Origin: Caulobacter sp. BK020
GTDB lineage: Bacteria > Pseudomonadota > Alphaproteobacteria > Caulobacterales > Caulobacteraceae
NCBI RefSeq assembly: GCF_004342605.1
Contig: NZ_SLZL01000011.1
Coordinates: forward strand, 62,001 to 126,000
Length of the DNA stretch: 64,000 nucleotides
Direction of reading: 5' to 3'
Shown: piece after piece, positions 8,632-22,520 of the stretch
How positions within the stretch are numbered: the first letter of the stretch is position 1
Layout: each line of letters opens with the position of its first letter
Notes under the pieces: model-generated
What the model was told of the DNA's origin: nothing
The model's input: only the letters and a program-made list of their open reading frames with translations
Database searches by the model: none
Translations under genes and position numbers: made by a program

Positions 8632-8748
8632 GGACCGAACTTGGCCGGCAATCTGGGAGCCTCGTCCGTGCCCAACGTGGATTTTCGGCGAGATCGCGGT
8701 GCAGGGCCGCCGAGGGACGCGCGGCGAGCCACGCATCCCTCGCGACGC

Positions 8749-11700
8749 CTACCAGAGGATGTCCGACGCCTTCACGTTCGGCGTGGCGAACAGGACCTGC
8801 AGGTCGTTGTCGGGATTACCGGCCAGTTGCACGAACAGGTACGAGGCGTTGGCGTCGGACACCAGGGTGAACTTGTCCAGTGGGTTGGTGTGCAGGGCGG
8901 TCAGATCGATCTTGTCCACGCCCGTCTGAAAATCGTGGATGATGTCCGACGCGCCAGGAGCCGAGTCGGACTTGTCGAGGAACTTGAAGGTGTCCGCCCC
9001 CGCGCCTCCAAACAACGCGTCGGCCGCCCCGCCGCCGATGATGATGTCATTGCCGCCGCCGCCGACGATGCTCTCGCTGAGATAGCCGCCGATCAAGGTG
9101 TTGGCGGTGTCGTCCCCGACCACATAGGCGCCGCTGGTCAGGCCGATCATGTCGGCGGGGTTGATGTCGTGGGTCGAGGCGATCTGGAAGGCGCCGGCCG
9201 TCGAATTGCCGAAGATGAACGTGCCGCCGTTGGAGCGGATGACGCTGACGTTGGTCGCCCCCATGATCCCGTTTAAGTACACCCTGTCCACGCCCGTCTC
9301 GAAGTCGTGGATGATGTCCATGCCACCCGGCGCGCCGTTCGAGTCGGTACCGGACTCGTACATGAAGGTGTCCATGCCGCCGCCGCCGAACAGGGCGTCG
9401 CCCGAACCGCCGGCGTAGATCGCATCGTAGCTCGAGCCGCCGATGATCGTGTCCGCGCCGGCGCTGCCGTACAGGGCGCCCGCCACGTTTTCGCCGACGA
9501 CATAGAGGCCGCCGGTCAAGCCCAGCAGGCTGATGCCGAAGACTTTGTCGATCGACGCGATCTGGAACGCGCCGTCGGCCGCGCCGCCGTTGATGAAGGT
9601 TCCGCCGTTGTAATAGACGATGCTGACGTTCGACGGATTCATCGCCGAGAGGTCGATCTTGTCCACGCCGGTCTGGAAGCCGTGGATGATGTCCAGGTTC
9701 TGGTTATTGGACTCCGACGCCGACCGGTAGGTGAAGACGTTGCGGCCGCCATTGCCGTACAGGGCGTCGCCGCCGCCGCCGCCGATGATGACGTCGTTCC
9801 CGCCGCCGCCGACGATGCTGTCGGGATTGTCGCCGCCGATCAGGGTCATGCCGCTGTCGTCGCCGACGATGTAGTAGTTGGTGGTCCCGCCCGTCAGGAT
9901 GTCGTTGGCCTCGACATCGCCGACGGCGGCGATCTGCATCTGGCCGCCCGATGTCGAGGGGAACAGGTACGAAGCGCCCTGCGCGTGCAGGATGCTCATG
10001 TAGGTGGGCGCCACCGCCGACAGGTCGATCTTGTCCACGCCGTGCTGGAAGTCGGAGAGGATGTCGTAGCCATCGCCATGGGAATCCCCGGCGACTTCAT
10101 AGCGGAAGATGTCGACGCCGGCGCCGCCCGTCAGGTTGTCGCCCGCCCCCTTGCCGATAAGCACGTCCGCCCCGTCGCCGCCGACCAGCTTGTCGTAGCT
10201 CGGCGTGCCCGCCAGCGTCTGGCCAACAATGACCGTGATGACGTCCGACAGCGCCAGGACATTCGTCGAGCGGAGATAGAACGTGCCGGCGGCGGCGGTC
10301 GTCGCCGTCAGGGTATAGACCCCGTTCGCCTGGCCGATCGTGACGTTGGTCGGCTGCATCGCCGCGATGCTGATCTTGTCGACTCCGGTCTGAAAGTCGG
10401 TGATCAGGGTCGATGCGGCCAGCGTCGAGTCCGAGGCGAGCAGGAACTTGAAGGTGTCGGATCCGCTGTCGCCCGACACCGAACTTGCACCGACAGCGAG
10501 GATCACGTCATCGCCGTCGCCGCCCGAGATCACGTCGTCGCCGCCGCCGCCGTCGAGCGTGTCGTCCCCCGCCATGCCCAGAAGGATGTTGCCGTTGGCG
10601 TCGCCGCGGAGGAGGTCGGCGAAGCTCGAGCCCCGCAGCCCTTCGATCGAGGTATAGGTATCGCCCAACGCGTCGCCGGTATTGGTCGAGGGTTGCTGGA
10701 GCGAGGCGTGGACGCCCGTCGAGGCCGTGCCGTAGGCCGCGTAATCGACGCCCAGCCCGCCGTCGAGGACGTCGCTGCCCGTCCCGCCGTCCAGGACGTC
10801 GGAGCCGTCGGCGCCGTTGAGCTTGTCCGCCCCGCCGCCGCCCCTCAAGGTGTTGTCGTAGGCGTTGCCGGTGAGGATGTCGGCGCCGTTGGCGCCATAG
10901 GCGTTCTCGATAGCGACGCCTGCGGCCACGACCAGTCCGCCTTGGACCGCGCCAATGTACGAGACATAGCCGCCGCCGCCCGGGGCGTTGAGCAGAGTCG
11001 CCGGACGCAGGTCGATCACGGCGTTGCCGGAGCCCGACGCGCTGATGGTGTCGTTGCCGCCGGTGTCCCAGAGAGCCAGGTAGCCGACGGTCGCGCCGTT
11101 GGTCGTCGGCAGGGTGTAGACGTCGTCGCCAGCATGGCTGACCGTCGCGCCGTACTTCTTCTGAAGCACGGCTATATCCAGCGCCATCGGACCGCGCTGC
11201 ATGCCGTAGTTGTATCCACTCGGGCCGCCGGCCGGGCCCATCGGCCAGCCGTCGTTATAGGACATCATCGTGAAGACGCCCTGGTTCAGCCCGGCCACCC
11301 CATAGGAATCGAACGGGCCGGTGACGCCTTCCATGATCTCCGAAGAACCGCCGGTGTCGTGCGGGTGGGACAGGCCCAAGGCGTGGCCCACCTCGTGGAT
11401 CAACGTGGAGAAGGCGAGTCCGCCCGGTTGCAGCGTCGCGGCGTTCCAGACGTCGGCGGCGGGCGAGAACGTCCCGATGGCCGGCGTGAGGGGCGGCAGG
11501 CTCATGGAGCCTAGCGTCTCGTCGCCCAGCGCGTCGTCGAGCACCATGATCATGGTGGCGCCGGCCGCCGAGGCGGTGGTGGTGAAGGTGACGTTGGAAA
11601 CCGCCGATAGGGTCGCAAAGGCGGCCATGACGCTGGAGATCTCGCTGGCGGTCCAGCTGCGGTCGGCCGTGTGGGCGTCGAAGGTCTGGCCAGCCTGGGC

Positions 11701-12579
11701 GAAATAGACGGTGATCGCCGTATTGGCGATGTTCGTACCCCAGTCGATCGTGTCGAGTGGATTCTGCGGCGCCACGGCCTCGGCGGAGACACGATAGCCG
11801 CCGGTTTCGCCTGCGGCCGCTTCGGCCGACAGATAGTAGACCCCCGTGGTGGTCGGCGTGAACCGCAGCGCGGAGTCATATCCATCGCCGTAGTCGTCGT
11901 TGAAGGTGATCAGGCTCCCGTTTGCGCCGAACAGCTGGAGGTAGGAGTCCGACAGCGGGGAAGCCGAAGCCCCGTCGAGGTGGAACATGTAGCTCTGCCC
12001 GGCGGTCAGCGAAACGCGATACCAATCCGCGTCGGTCGCGTTTTCGAGGACGCCGTCGACGTGTCCGCCGATCGCCAGGCTGACGCCGGTGCTGGTGTCG
12101 CCCGGCACGACATCCGGGACCGTGGCGGTGGTCTTGATCACAAGGAAGGAGAACCGGCCGGTCTGACCGTCGGCGCTGCCCGCCGACACGTAGATCAGTC
12201 CGGAGGTGGTCGGCGTGTACTGATAATTGGCGTCAAGGCTGTTGAGCGAATTGTCGGCCGTGCCGATCAGCTGGCCGCTGCTGTCATAGATCCGCAGAAT
12301 GGGGTCGGGCAGCGCCGGCCCGCCGCCGGTGCTGCTGGAATAGCCCTTCAGGAAGATGGTGTAGGTCTGACCCACCTGCGTCTGCAGGCCGTACCAGTCG
12401 GTGTCCGTGGGCGTGTTGATCCAGCCGAAGGCGCTTCCCAACGAGCCCGACAACACCTCGGTGGTGGAGGTGTCGCCCGGCACGGTGTCGCCCGGGGGAA
12501 CGTCGGCGTTCTCGAACCCCTGCGTCAACCGCGCCGAGCTGTCGTCAGCCCAGCTTCGCATCGATTCAGAATAAGCCAC
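8749..12579 (-). CDS. Secreted M10/serralysin-type metalloprotease with PPC domains and five RTX/M10_C modules
   Basis: Very large (about 1,276 residues) predicted type-I-secreted zinc protease. Order of domains: two bacterial pre-peptidase C-terminal (PPC) beta-domains at about residues 45-150 and 160-270 (both with DADWYRVSL/DTDWYGLQT-type strands); a metzincin catalytic domain with zinc site HEVGHALGLSH (His395, Glu396, His399, His405) and Met-turn MMSYND; then glycine-rich calcium-binding RTX nonapeptides (GGGGADKLNG, GGDGDDVI) alternating with five copies of a ~122-residue module carrying D-F-x-T/H-GVDKIDLSA. There is no classical signal peptide, and the C-terminus ends KASDILW, consistent with type-I export. 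Start: the GTG at 12579, behind GGGGGA; a TTG seven codons upstream lacks a ribosome site. No transporter genes are adjacent. It probably digests extracellular protein. Confidence 0.88.
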   Translation of the reverse strand: MAYSESMRSWADDSSARLTQGFENADVPPGDTVPGDTSTTEVLSGSLGSAFGWINTPTDTDWYGLQTQVGQTYTIFLKGYSSSTGGGPALPDPILRIYDSSGQLIGTADNSLNSLDANYQYTPTTSGLIYVSAGSADGQTGRFSFLVIKTTATVPDVVPGDTSTGVSLAIGGHVDGVLENATDADWYRVSLTAGQSYMFHLDGASASPLSDSYLQLFGANGSLITFNDDYGDGYDSALRFTPTTTGVYYLSAEAAAGETGGYRVSAEAVAPQNPLDTIDWGTNIANTAITVYFAQAGQTFDAHTADRSWTASEISSVMAAFATLSAVSNVTFTTTASAAGATMIMVLDDALGDETLGSMSLPPLTPAIGTFSPAADVWNAATLQPGGLAFSTLIHEVGHALGLSHPHDTGGSSEIMEGVTGPFDSYGVAGLNQGVFTMMSYNDGWPMGPAGGPSGYNYGMQRGPMALDIAVLQKKYGATVSHAGDDVYTLPTTNGATVGYLALWDTGGNDTISASGSGNAVIDLRPATLLNAPGGGGYVSYIGAVQGGLVVAAGVAIENAYGANGADILTGNAYDNTLRGGGGADKLNGADGSDVLDGGTGSDVLDGGLGVDYAAYGTASTGVHASLQQPSTNTGDALGDTYTSIEGLRGSSFADLLRGDANGNILLGMAGDDTLDGGGGDDVISGGDGDDVILAVGASSVSGDSGSDTFKFLLASDSTLAASTLITDFQTGVDKISIAAMQPTNVTIGQANGVYTLTATTAAAGTFYLRSTNVLALSDVITVIVGQTLAGTPSYDKLVGGDGADVLIGKGAGDNLTGGAGVDIFRYEVAGDSHGDGYDILSDFQHGVDKIDLSAVAPTYMSILHAQGASYLFPSTSGGQMQIAAVGDVEANDILTGGTTNYYIVGDDSGMTLIGGDNPDSIVGGGGNDVIIGGGGGDALYGNGGRNVFTYRSASESNNQNLDIIHGFQTGVDKIDLSAMNPSNVSIVYYNGGTFINGGAADGAFQIASIDKVFGISLLGLTGGLYVVGENVAGALYGSAGADTIIGGSSYDAIYAGGSGDALFGGGGMDTFMYESGTDSNGAPGGMDIIHDFETGVDRVYLNGIMGATNVSVIRSNGGTFIFGNSTAGAFQIASTHDINPADMIGLTSGAYVVGDDTANTLIGGYLSESIVGGGGNDIIIGGGAADALFGGAGADTFKFLDKSDSAPGASDIIHDFQTGVDKIDLTALHTNPLDKFTLVSDANASYLFVQLAGNPDNDLQVLFATPNVKASDILW

Positions 12580-12770
12580 GTGAACATCCCCCGAAACCAA
12601 CGACAGTCGCCGACGCGACCTCGCCGACGTCTAAACCTGTCATTGAAGACGCGTGACGCACCTGGCGATAGTCGTCAAGGTTGATTGGATATCGACGAGA
12701 GGCATTTAGCGGCGCGGCGTTCAGAGGGGCGCGCCGAGGTAGGCGGCACACGGAGGGCTTCGGCGTCGTC

Positions 12771-15596
12771 CTACCGCGCCACGCTGGCCCGCGCCCGCTT
12801 CAGGCCCGGCCGCGTGTTCGGCGCCCCCGCCTCGTTCTGCTCGAGCGCCGCCAGCAGGTCGGCCTTCAGCGCCGCGACCTTCTTGGCGTCGGCCACCTTC
12901 CCCCCCTCCGGAGTCTGCACGTAGAAGGCGTCGACCGCCCGCTCGCCGTAGCCGTCGATGTGGGCCGACTGGATGGACAGGCCGTTGTCGGCCAGGGTGC
13001 GGGCCAGGGCCTGCAGCAGGCCGGGGCGGTCGCGGCCCGAGGCTTCGACCACCGTGGCCTCGTTGGAGGCCTCGTTGTCGATGACCACCGAGGGGGCGAT
13101 CGAGAAGGCGGCGGTGCGCGACAGCTCCGCGCCGCGACGGGGTTCGACGGCGATGGGCTCGCCGCGGCCGGCCGCCTCCAGGGCGTCGGCCAGGCGGCGC
13201 AGGGCGCGCGGGTTCTCGCAGCCCAGGGCCGCGCCGGTCACGTCCTGCACATGGAAGACGTCCAGGGCCTGGCCCTGCCGCGAGGTGAAGACCCGGGCCC
13301 CGACCACGTTGCCGCCCAGGGAGGAGATGGCGAGCGCCAGATCGGCGAACAGGCCGCGGCGGTCCTTGGCGGCCACCACGATCTCGGCGGCGTTGGCGCC
13401 GACCGGCACCCGGCCCTCGGCGGCGGCCCCACCCTGGATCGCGGCGCGACGGGCCAGTTCCGCATGGGCCTTCAGGTCGTCCAGCGAGAAGGCGCCGAAA
13501 TAGGCCGCCTCCATGGCCTGAGCCCAGCCCTTGGCGGCGGGGTCGGCCGCGACCAGGGCCGCGCGCGCGGCCTCGGCGGCGGCTTCCTGGTGGCGCTGGA
13601 CATTGGCGGCGGCGTCGCTGCCCCGCCCGCCGCGGAACACCGCCTCGGTGGCGTTGTAGAGCTCGCGCAGAAGCTGACCCTTCCAGCCGTTCCAGACGCC
13701 CGGGCCCACGGCGCGGATGTCGGCGACGGTGATCACCAGCAGCAGGCGCAGGCGCTCGGGGTTCTCGACGATGCGGGCGAAGGCCGCGACCGTGCCAGGA
13801 TCGGCCACGTCGCGCTTCTGGGCGAAGTCGCTCATGACCAGATGGTTCTCGACCAGCCAGGCCACCAGCTCGACCTTGGCGCGCTCGACGCCCAGGCGCT
13901 CGCAGGCGCTGCGGGCGCTGCGGGCCCCGGCCTTCTCCTGGCCGCCGACCCCGCCCTTGCCGGTATCGTGCAGCAGCATGGCCAGGAACAGGGCCTCGCG
14001 GTCCTCGATCAGCGGCATGATCGACACCGCCAGCGGGTGGTCGTCGACCAGCCGGCCGGCGGCCATGTCGCCGATCAGGCCCACGGCCCGCAGGGTGTGC
14101 TCGTCCACCGTGTAGGAGTGGTACATGTTGAACTGCATCTGGGCGACGACGCGGCCGAACTCGGGGATGAACCGGCCCAGCACGCCGGCGTCGTTCATCA
14201 GGGTCAGGGTGCGGTAGGACCGCTTGCCCTTGGCCAGCAGGTCGAGGAACGCCCGGGTCGCCAGCGGGTCGCGCCGGACCTTGGAGGTGATCAGGTTCAG
14301 GTTGCGGGTCACCGCCGTGAAGGCGTCCGGATGCAGGTCCAGGTCGCGGTCGTCGGCGGTCTTGAACAGCCGGATCAGGTTGACCGGGTCGGCCTCGAAC
14401 ACCTGGGGACCGTCGATGTTCAGCCGGCCGCCGTCCTCGTAGAAGCCGGCCACGTCCAGGGCCTTGCGCTTGGGCCGGCCGCCGCCGGGCAGGAAGCGGG
14501 AAATGCCCTTGGGTTCGTGCTTGAAGTGCTCGGCCTCCAGCTTGGCCGAGAAGGCGCGGGTCAGGGCTCCGACCTCCTTGGCGACCAGGAAGTAGCGGCG
14601 CATGAAGCGCTCGACGGCCGGGGCGTCGCCGCGGTCGCCATAGCCCATGCGGCGGGCGATCTCGGGCTGCAGGTCGAAGGTCAGGCGCTCCTCCGGCCGG
14701 CCGGTGGCGAAGTGCAGGTGGGCGCGCACGGCGTGCAGGAAGTCGAAGGCCCGGATGAAGCCCTTGGCCTCGCGGCGGTCGAACACCTCCAGCAGGAAGA
14801 CGTCCTCGGGCCGGTCCACGGGGTGCAGGTATTCGGCGATCCACATCAGGGTGTGCAGGTCGCGCAGGCCGCCCTTGCCCTCCTTGACGTTGGGCTCGAC
14901 CATGTAGCGGCTGGCGCCGGCCCGGGCCTGGCGGTCGTCGCGCTCCTTGAGCTTGGCCGCGACGAAGGCCGCGCCGGTGCCCTTCATGACATCGTCGCGA
15001 AACCGTTTCTTCAGCTCCTCGGCCAGGCGCTCGTCGCCGGTGAGGCGGCGGGCCTCCAGGATCGAGGTGCGGATCGTGTAGTCTTCCCGGGAGAGCTTGA
15101 CGCACTCCTCGATGGTCCGCGAGGCGTGGCCGACCTTGAAGCCCAGGTCCCACAGCGCATACAGCATGAACTCGATCACGCTCTCGGCGTGCGGGGTCTG
15201 CTTGTAGGGCCGCAGGAACAAGAGATCGATGTCCGAGAACGGCGCCAGGGTGCGGCGACCGTAACCGCCGACGGCCAGCAGGCTCAGGCGCTCGCCCTCG
15301 GTCGGGTTGCGGGCCCGGAACACGTGGACGGTGGTGAAGTCGTAGAGCGCGGTGATCACCTCGTCGGTGACCCCGCTGAGCAGCCGGGCCGTCTCCAGGC
15401 CGCCGGCTCCGTTCTCCAGCCGCTCCTTGGCGATCATCCGGCCGCGAAACAGCGCCTGCTTGAGGATCTCGATGGCTCGGGCCCGCTGGCCGGCCTCGTC
15501 GCCGATCAGGTCGAGGGCGGCGGCCGACAGGCGGGCGCGCAGGGCGTGGCCGTCGACGACATGTTCCAGAGGCGTGGGGCGAAGACGGCGGGGCAT
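12771..15596 (-). CDS. glnD: GlnD, bifunctional PII uridylyltransferase/uridylyl-removing enzyme
   Basis: Nitrogen-status sensor that uridylylates PII proteins when glutamine is low and deuridylylates them when it is high. In 941 residues one sees the nucleotidyltransferase motif VGGYGRRTLAPFSDIDLLFL (about 108-127), the helical GlnD_UR_UTase region with VEPNVKEGKGGLRDLHTLMW, the HD phosphohydrolase motif LAMLLHDTGKG (about residues 530-545), and two C-terminal ACT domains that bind glutamine (KDRRGLFADLALAISSLGGN; GRDRPGLLQALARTLADNGL). All domains look intact. It starts 80 bp downstream of mutS in the same direction. Confidence 0.96.
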   Translation of the reverse strand: MPRRLRPTPLEHVVDGHALRARLSAAALDLIGDEAGQRARAIEILKQALFRGRMIAKERLENGAGGLETARLLSGVTDEVITALYDFTTVHVFRARNPTEGERLSLLAVGGYGRRTLAPFSDIDLLFLRPYKQTPHAESVIEFMLYALWDLGFKVGHASRTIEECVKLSREDYTIRTSILEARRLTGDERLAEELKKRFRDDVMKGTGAAFVAAKLKERDDRQARAGASRYMVEPNVKEGKGGLRDLHTLMWIAEYLHPVDRPEDVFLLEVFDRREAKGFIRAFDFLHAVRAHLHFATGRPEERLTFDLQPEIARRMGYGDRGDAPAVERFMRRYFLVAKEVGALTRAFSAKLEAEHFKHEPKGISRFLPGGGRPKRKALDVAGFYEDGGRLNIDGPQVFEADPVNLIRLFKTADDRDLDLHPDAFTAVTRNLNLITSKVRRDPLATRAFLDLLAKGKRSYRTLTLMNDAGVLGRFIPEFGRVVAQMQFNMYHSYTVDEHTLRAVGLIGDMAAGRLVDDHPLAVSIMPLIEDREALFLAMLLHDTGKGGVGGQEKAGARSARSACERLGVERAKVELVAWLVENHLVMSDFAQKRDVADPGTVAAFARIVENPERLRLLLVITVADIRAVGPGVWNGWKGQLLRELYNATEAVFRGGRGSDAAANVQRHQEAAAEAARAALVAADPAAKGWAQAMEAAYFGAFSLDDLKAHAELARRAAIQGGAAAEGRVPVGANAAEIVVAAKDRRGLFADLALAISSLGGNVVGARVFTSRQGQALDVFHVQDVTGAALGCENPRALRRLADALEAAGRGEPIAVEPRRGAELSRTAAFSIAPSVVIDNEASNEATVVEASGRDRPGLLQALARTLADNGLSIQSAHIDGYGERAVDAFYVQTPEGGKVADAKKVAALKADLLAALEQNEAGAPNTRPGLKRARASVAR

Positions 15597-15676
15597 GGCG
15601 GCTATATGGGGTTCCCGGGCGCGCGCGTCGAACCCGTCAAGCCGGTCCGCCGCGCCGCCGCCTTCACTATACGATG

Positions 15677-18376
<2,700 letters not shown>

Positions 18377-18540
18377 CCCGCCGGAAGGTATAGGGCGTCG
18401 CGCCTTCCGTTAAGACTCCGGCAACGGATATCCACAAGCCCTGGGGACTAATCCCGCGAAAACCCACCGATGGAGCTTTCAGCCCATGGGCGGCGATGCG
18501 GAAGGGCGACGGCCGCCGCATACGCGACGACCGCGAAAGC

Positions 18541-18837
18541 CTAGGCGGCCTTCTGCAACTTCTTCAGCTTCTGAAGCGGCAAGGCTTTGGGCGCACGATC
18601 CGCGACGCACTGGTTGGAACCGTTCTCGATGCAGCCGTTATAAACGCAGTTGGCGATGTAGTTATCGACGCAGGCCCACCATTCGGTCGAGCCGCGCGTA
18701 AACGACGGATCGCAGAACCACCAGGCCTGCTGCTGGCAATAGGTCGGCGCGGCGCTGACCGGCGCGCTGACCATGGACATGCCCGTGGCTAGGCCGATGG
18801 CGACTCCAAGCAACGCCAATTTACGACGAATTTTCAC
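18541..18837 (-). CDS. Small secreted six-cysteine protein, unknown
   Basis: 98 residues starting at a GTG behind AAAGGGGTG. It has a strong Sec signal peptide (MKIRRKLALLGVAIGLATGM..., cleavage likely after VSA at about residue 28). The mature ~70 residues hold exactly six cysteines (YCQQQ, FCDP, ACVDNY, NCVYN, GCIEN, QCVAD) and several tryptophans, then a Lys/Leu-rich tail (PLQKLKKLQKAA). The even cysteine number suggests three disulfides in the periplasm or outside the cell. I do not recognise the family. It stands alone between mutS and dnaJ with its own ribosome site. Confidence 0.75.
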   Translation of the reverse strand: MKIRRKLALLGVAIGLATGMSMVSAPVSAAPTYCQQQAWWFCDPSFTRGSTEWWACVDNYIANCVYNGCIENGSNQCVADRAPKALPLQKLKKLQKAA

Positions 18838-18941
18838 TGAACACCCCTTTTAGTGTGCGCCAAGCGCGCACGCCATGAGAGTGTGCACCCTAAGGTTTTT
18901 CAACCCCAAATTTGCAACGATGAAAATAGTCGCGGGGGTGA

Positions 18942-20090
18942 CTAGCTCCCCGTCACTTCTTCCCAGAAGCGCTTGGCCTTGCCGACGAAGTTGGCGGACT
19001 TGGGATTCTGTTTTTCGCCGCACAGGCCGGCCAGCTCCTGCAGGAGCTCCTTCTGCCGGGCCGACAGGTGGGTCGGGGTTTCCACGAACAGCTCAACCAC
19101 CAGGTCGCCGCGCTGGCGGCTGCGCAGGGACGGCATGCCCTTGCCCTTCAGGCGGACCGTCTTGCCGGTCTGCGAGCCCTCGGGAACCTTGACGGTCATG
19201 CGGTTGGAGCCGTCGCAGTTCTCGCCGCCCAGCAGGCAGGGGGCGTCGATGTCGCCGCCCAAGGCCGCGACGGTCATCGGCACGGGCACGGTGCACAGCA
19301 GGTCCAGGCCGTCGCGCTCGAACAGCTCGTGCGGGATCACCGACAGGAACAGGTAGAGGTCGCCGCGCGGACCGCCGCGAACGCCGGCGTCGCCTTCGCC
19401 CGCCAGGCGGATCCGGGCGCCGTCATCGACGCCGGCCGGGATGCGCACCGACAGCACGCGCTCGCGGCGCACCTGGCCATGGCCGTGGCAGTTCTGGCAG
19501 GGGTCGAGCACCAGGCGGCCCGTGCCGCTGCAGCGGGGGCAGGCGCGTTCGACCGCGAAGAAGCCTTGGGTGGCCCGCACGCGACCCGCGCCGCCGCAGG
19601 TGCCGCAGACGGTCGGGCTGGTGCCGGGCTTGGCGCCCGAGCCCTCGCAGACCTCGCAGGTGATGGCGGCGGGAACCTTGATCTCGACCTCGGCGCCCGC
19701 ATAGGCCTGCTCGAGGGTGATCTCCAGGTCGTAGCGCAGATCCTGGCCGCGCTGGGGACCGTTCGACTGGCGGCGGCCGCCGCCGAACATCTCGCCGAAC
19801 ACGTCGCCGAACACGTCGTTGAAGATGTCGCTGGCGTCGGCGCCGCCGAAGCCGCCAGGCCCGCCCTGGCCGTTCACCCCGGCATGGCCGAAGCGATCGT
19901 AGGCGGCGCGCTTCTGGGCGTCCGACAGCACCGAATAGGCTTCGTTGATTTCCTTGAACCGCGAGGAGGCGTTCTCGCAACCGCCGTTGCGGTCGGGATG
20001 GTGCTCCATCGCCATCTTGCGGAAGGCGGCCTTGAGGGCGGCGTCATCGCAGCCACGGGCCACGCCCAGGACTTCGTAATAGTCGCGCAT
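18942..20090 (-). CDS. dnaJ: DnaJ, Hsp40 co-chaperone
   Basis: J-protein that delivers substrates to DnaK and stimulates its ATPase; 382 residues. The J domain begins [20 protein letters not shown] with the HPD triad in [10 protein letters not shown] (about residues 31-36). It is followed by a Gly/Phe-rich linker ([20 protein letters not shown]), four CxxCxGxG-type zinc repeats ([32 protein letters not shown]), and the C-terminal peptide-binding domains. This is a class-A DnaJ. It lies 139 bp downstream of dnaK with a GC-rich hairpin between them, fitting co-transcription from the dnaK promoters with reduced dnaJ output. Oddity: the J-domain has GGCENA where most have an extra charged turn. 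Confidence 0.97.
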   Translation of the reverse strand: MRDYYEVLGVARGCDDAALKAAFRKMAMEHHPDRNGGCENASSRFKEINEAYSVLSDAQKRAAYDRFGHAGVNGQGGPGGFGGADASDIFNDVFGDVFGEMFGGGRRQSNGPQRGQDLRYDLEITLEQAYAGAEVEIKVPAAITCEVCEGSGAKPGTSPTVCGTCGGAGRVRATQGFFAVERACPRCSGTGRLVLDPCQNCHGHGQVRRERVLSVRIPAGVDDGARIRLAGEGDAGVRGGPRGDLYLFLSVIPHELFERDGLDLLCTVPVPMTVAALGGDIDAPCLLGGENCDGSNRMTVKVPEGSQTGKTVRLKGKGMPSLRSRQRGDLVVELFVETPTHLSARQKELLQELAGLCGEKQNPKSANFVGKAKRFWEEVTGS

Positions 20091-20140
20091 CGTCAGGGTC
20101 GATCACTAGCCATGTTGGAATAGGAGGTGGGAGCGCCCCC

Positions 20141-20161
20141 GCCCGACCGCAAGCGGCGGGC
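20141..20161. other. GC hairpin between dnaK and dnaJ
   Basis: GCCCG-A-CCGC-AA-GCGG-CGGGC, an almost perfect stem in the 139-bp spacer, without a T-run. It could slow or partly stop read-through from dnaK into dnaJ, or shield the dnaK mRNA end. This is inference from structure only. Confidence 0.4.
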
Positions 20162-20229
20162 AGGAGCCTTGTTCCCCAAAGGCGTCGCGGGGGAAACCTT
20201 CGTCAGGTGTTCAGCCCCGCGACCCATGG

Positions 20230-22125
<1,896 letters not shown>

Positions 22126-22289
22126 GTTGAGACCTGCAGCTCCTGATTGGCGGACGGCGGTGACAAGGGCCTTAAGGCAAGCGCCCCGGTTTTTCTCGAG
22201 CCGTCCCCGTCTGGTCGCGTTCTAACGGTTGATCCAAATCCTCGCCCTCCAGACGACGCCCGAAGGCGCCGACCGAAAGGAAAGCGTTC

Positions 22290-22317
22290 GTTCAATCGAA
22301 GTTGACGAGCCCGTCAA
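22290..22317 (-). promoter_or_regulatory. dnaK promoter P2, housekeeping sigma type
   Basis: Reading the minus strand: -35 TTGACGG (22317-22311), 13-bp spacer, -10 GATTGAAC (22297-22290). This matches the Caulobacter sigma-73 consensus TTGACGS-N10-14-GCTANAWC with mismatches at the CT of the -10. Expected leader is about 160 nt to the dnaK ATG. The region 22,126-22,520 has no gene; it holds this promoter, the heat-shock promoter and a pepN terminator hairpin. Confidence 0.6.
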
Positions 22318-22334
22318 CCCCGCTTCGATGCCCG

Positions 22335-22362
22335 ATATGGGGGATAGGCGCCAGCCTGCAAG
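22335..22362 (-). promoter_or_regulatory. dnaK promoter P1, sigma-32 (heat-shock) type
   Basis: Reading the minus strand: -35 CTTGCA (22362-22357), 14-bp spacer, -10 CCCCATAT (22342-22335). This is a near-perfect sigma-32 site (CTTGAA, CCCCATNT). It lies upstream of the housekeeping promoter, the same tandem order I recall being reported for dnaKJ of Caulobacter crescentus. Expected leader is about 200 nt. Confidence 0.8.
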
Positions 22363-22409
22363 CCCAATCCCGCAGGGAATGAAGGGGAATCGTGACCTGC
22401 GACGAAATA

Positions 22410-22433
22410 GGCCGCGCCCGAAAAAGCGCGGCC
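22410..22433 (-). terminator. Hairpin downstream of the M1 aminopeptidase gene
   Basis: GGCCGCGC (22410-22417) and GCGCGGCC (22426-22433) form an 8-bp GC stem. On the minus strand it is followed by TATTTCG, a weak T-rich tail. It sits 87 bp past the aminopeptidase stop and just upstream of the dnaK promoters, so it would insulate dnaK from read-through. Confidence 0.55.
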
Positions 22434-22520
22434 CTTTCGTCAGATCGGCGTCGAGCGCGGCCCGAAAGCTTCAACTCGCGTTCGCTGAATCCGCTCGTCG
22501 AGCGAGCTCAGCGTCATGTC

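Noticed and set aside
9307-11514. A 735-codon frame opposite the M10/RTX gene
   Set aside because: Mirror of the repetitive Gly/Asp coding; composition (Val/Ala/Asp/Arg) is an artefact of the RTX repeats.
8749-12579. CRISPR array suspicion from regular repeats on the plus strand
   Set aside because: The periodicity is in-frame coding for RTX nonapeptides and M10_C modules, with no constant repeat and unique spacer structure.
18428-18436. ATATCCACA, one mismatch from a DnaA box, upstream of mutS
   Set aside because: A single degenerate site with no companions is expected by chance and does not indicate an origin.
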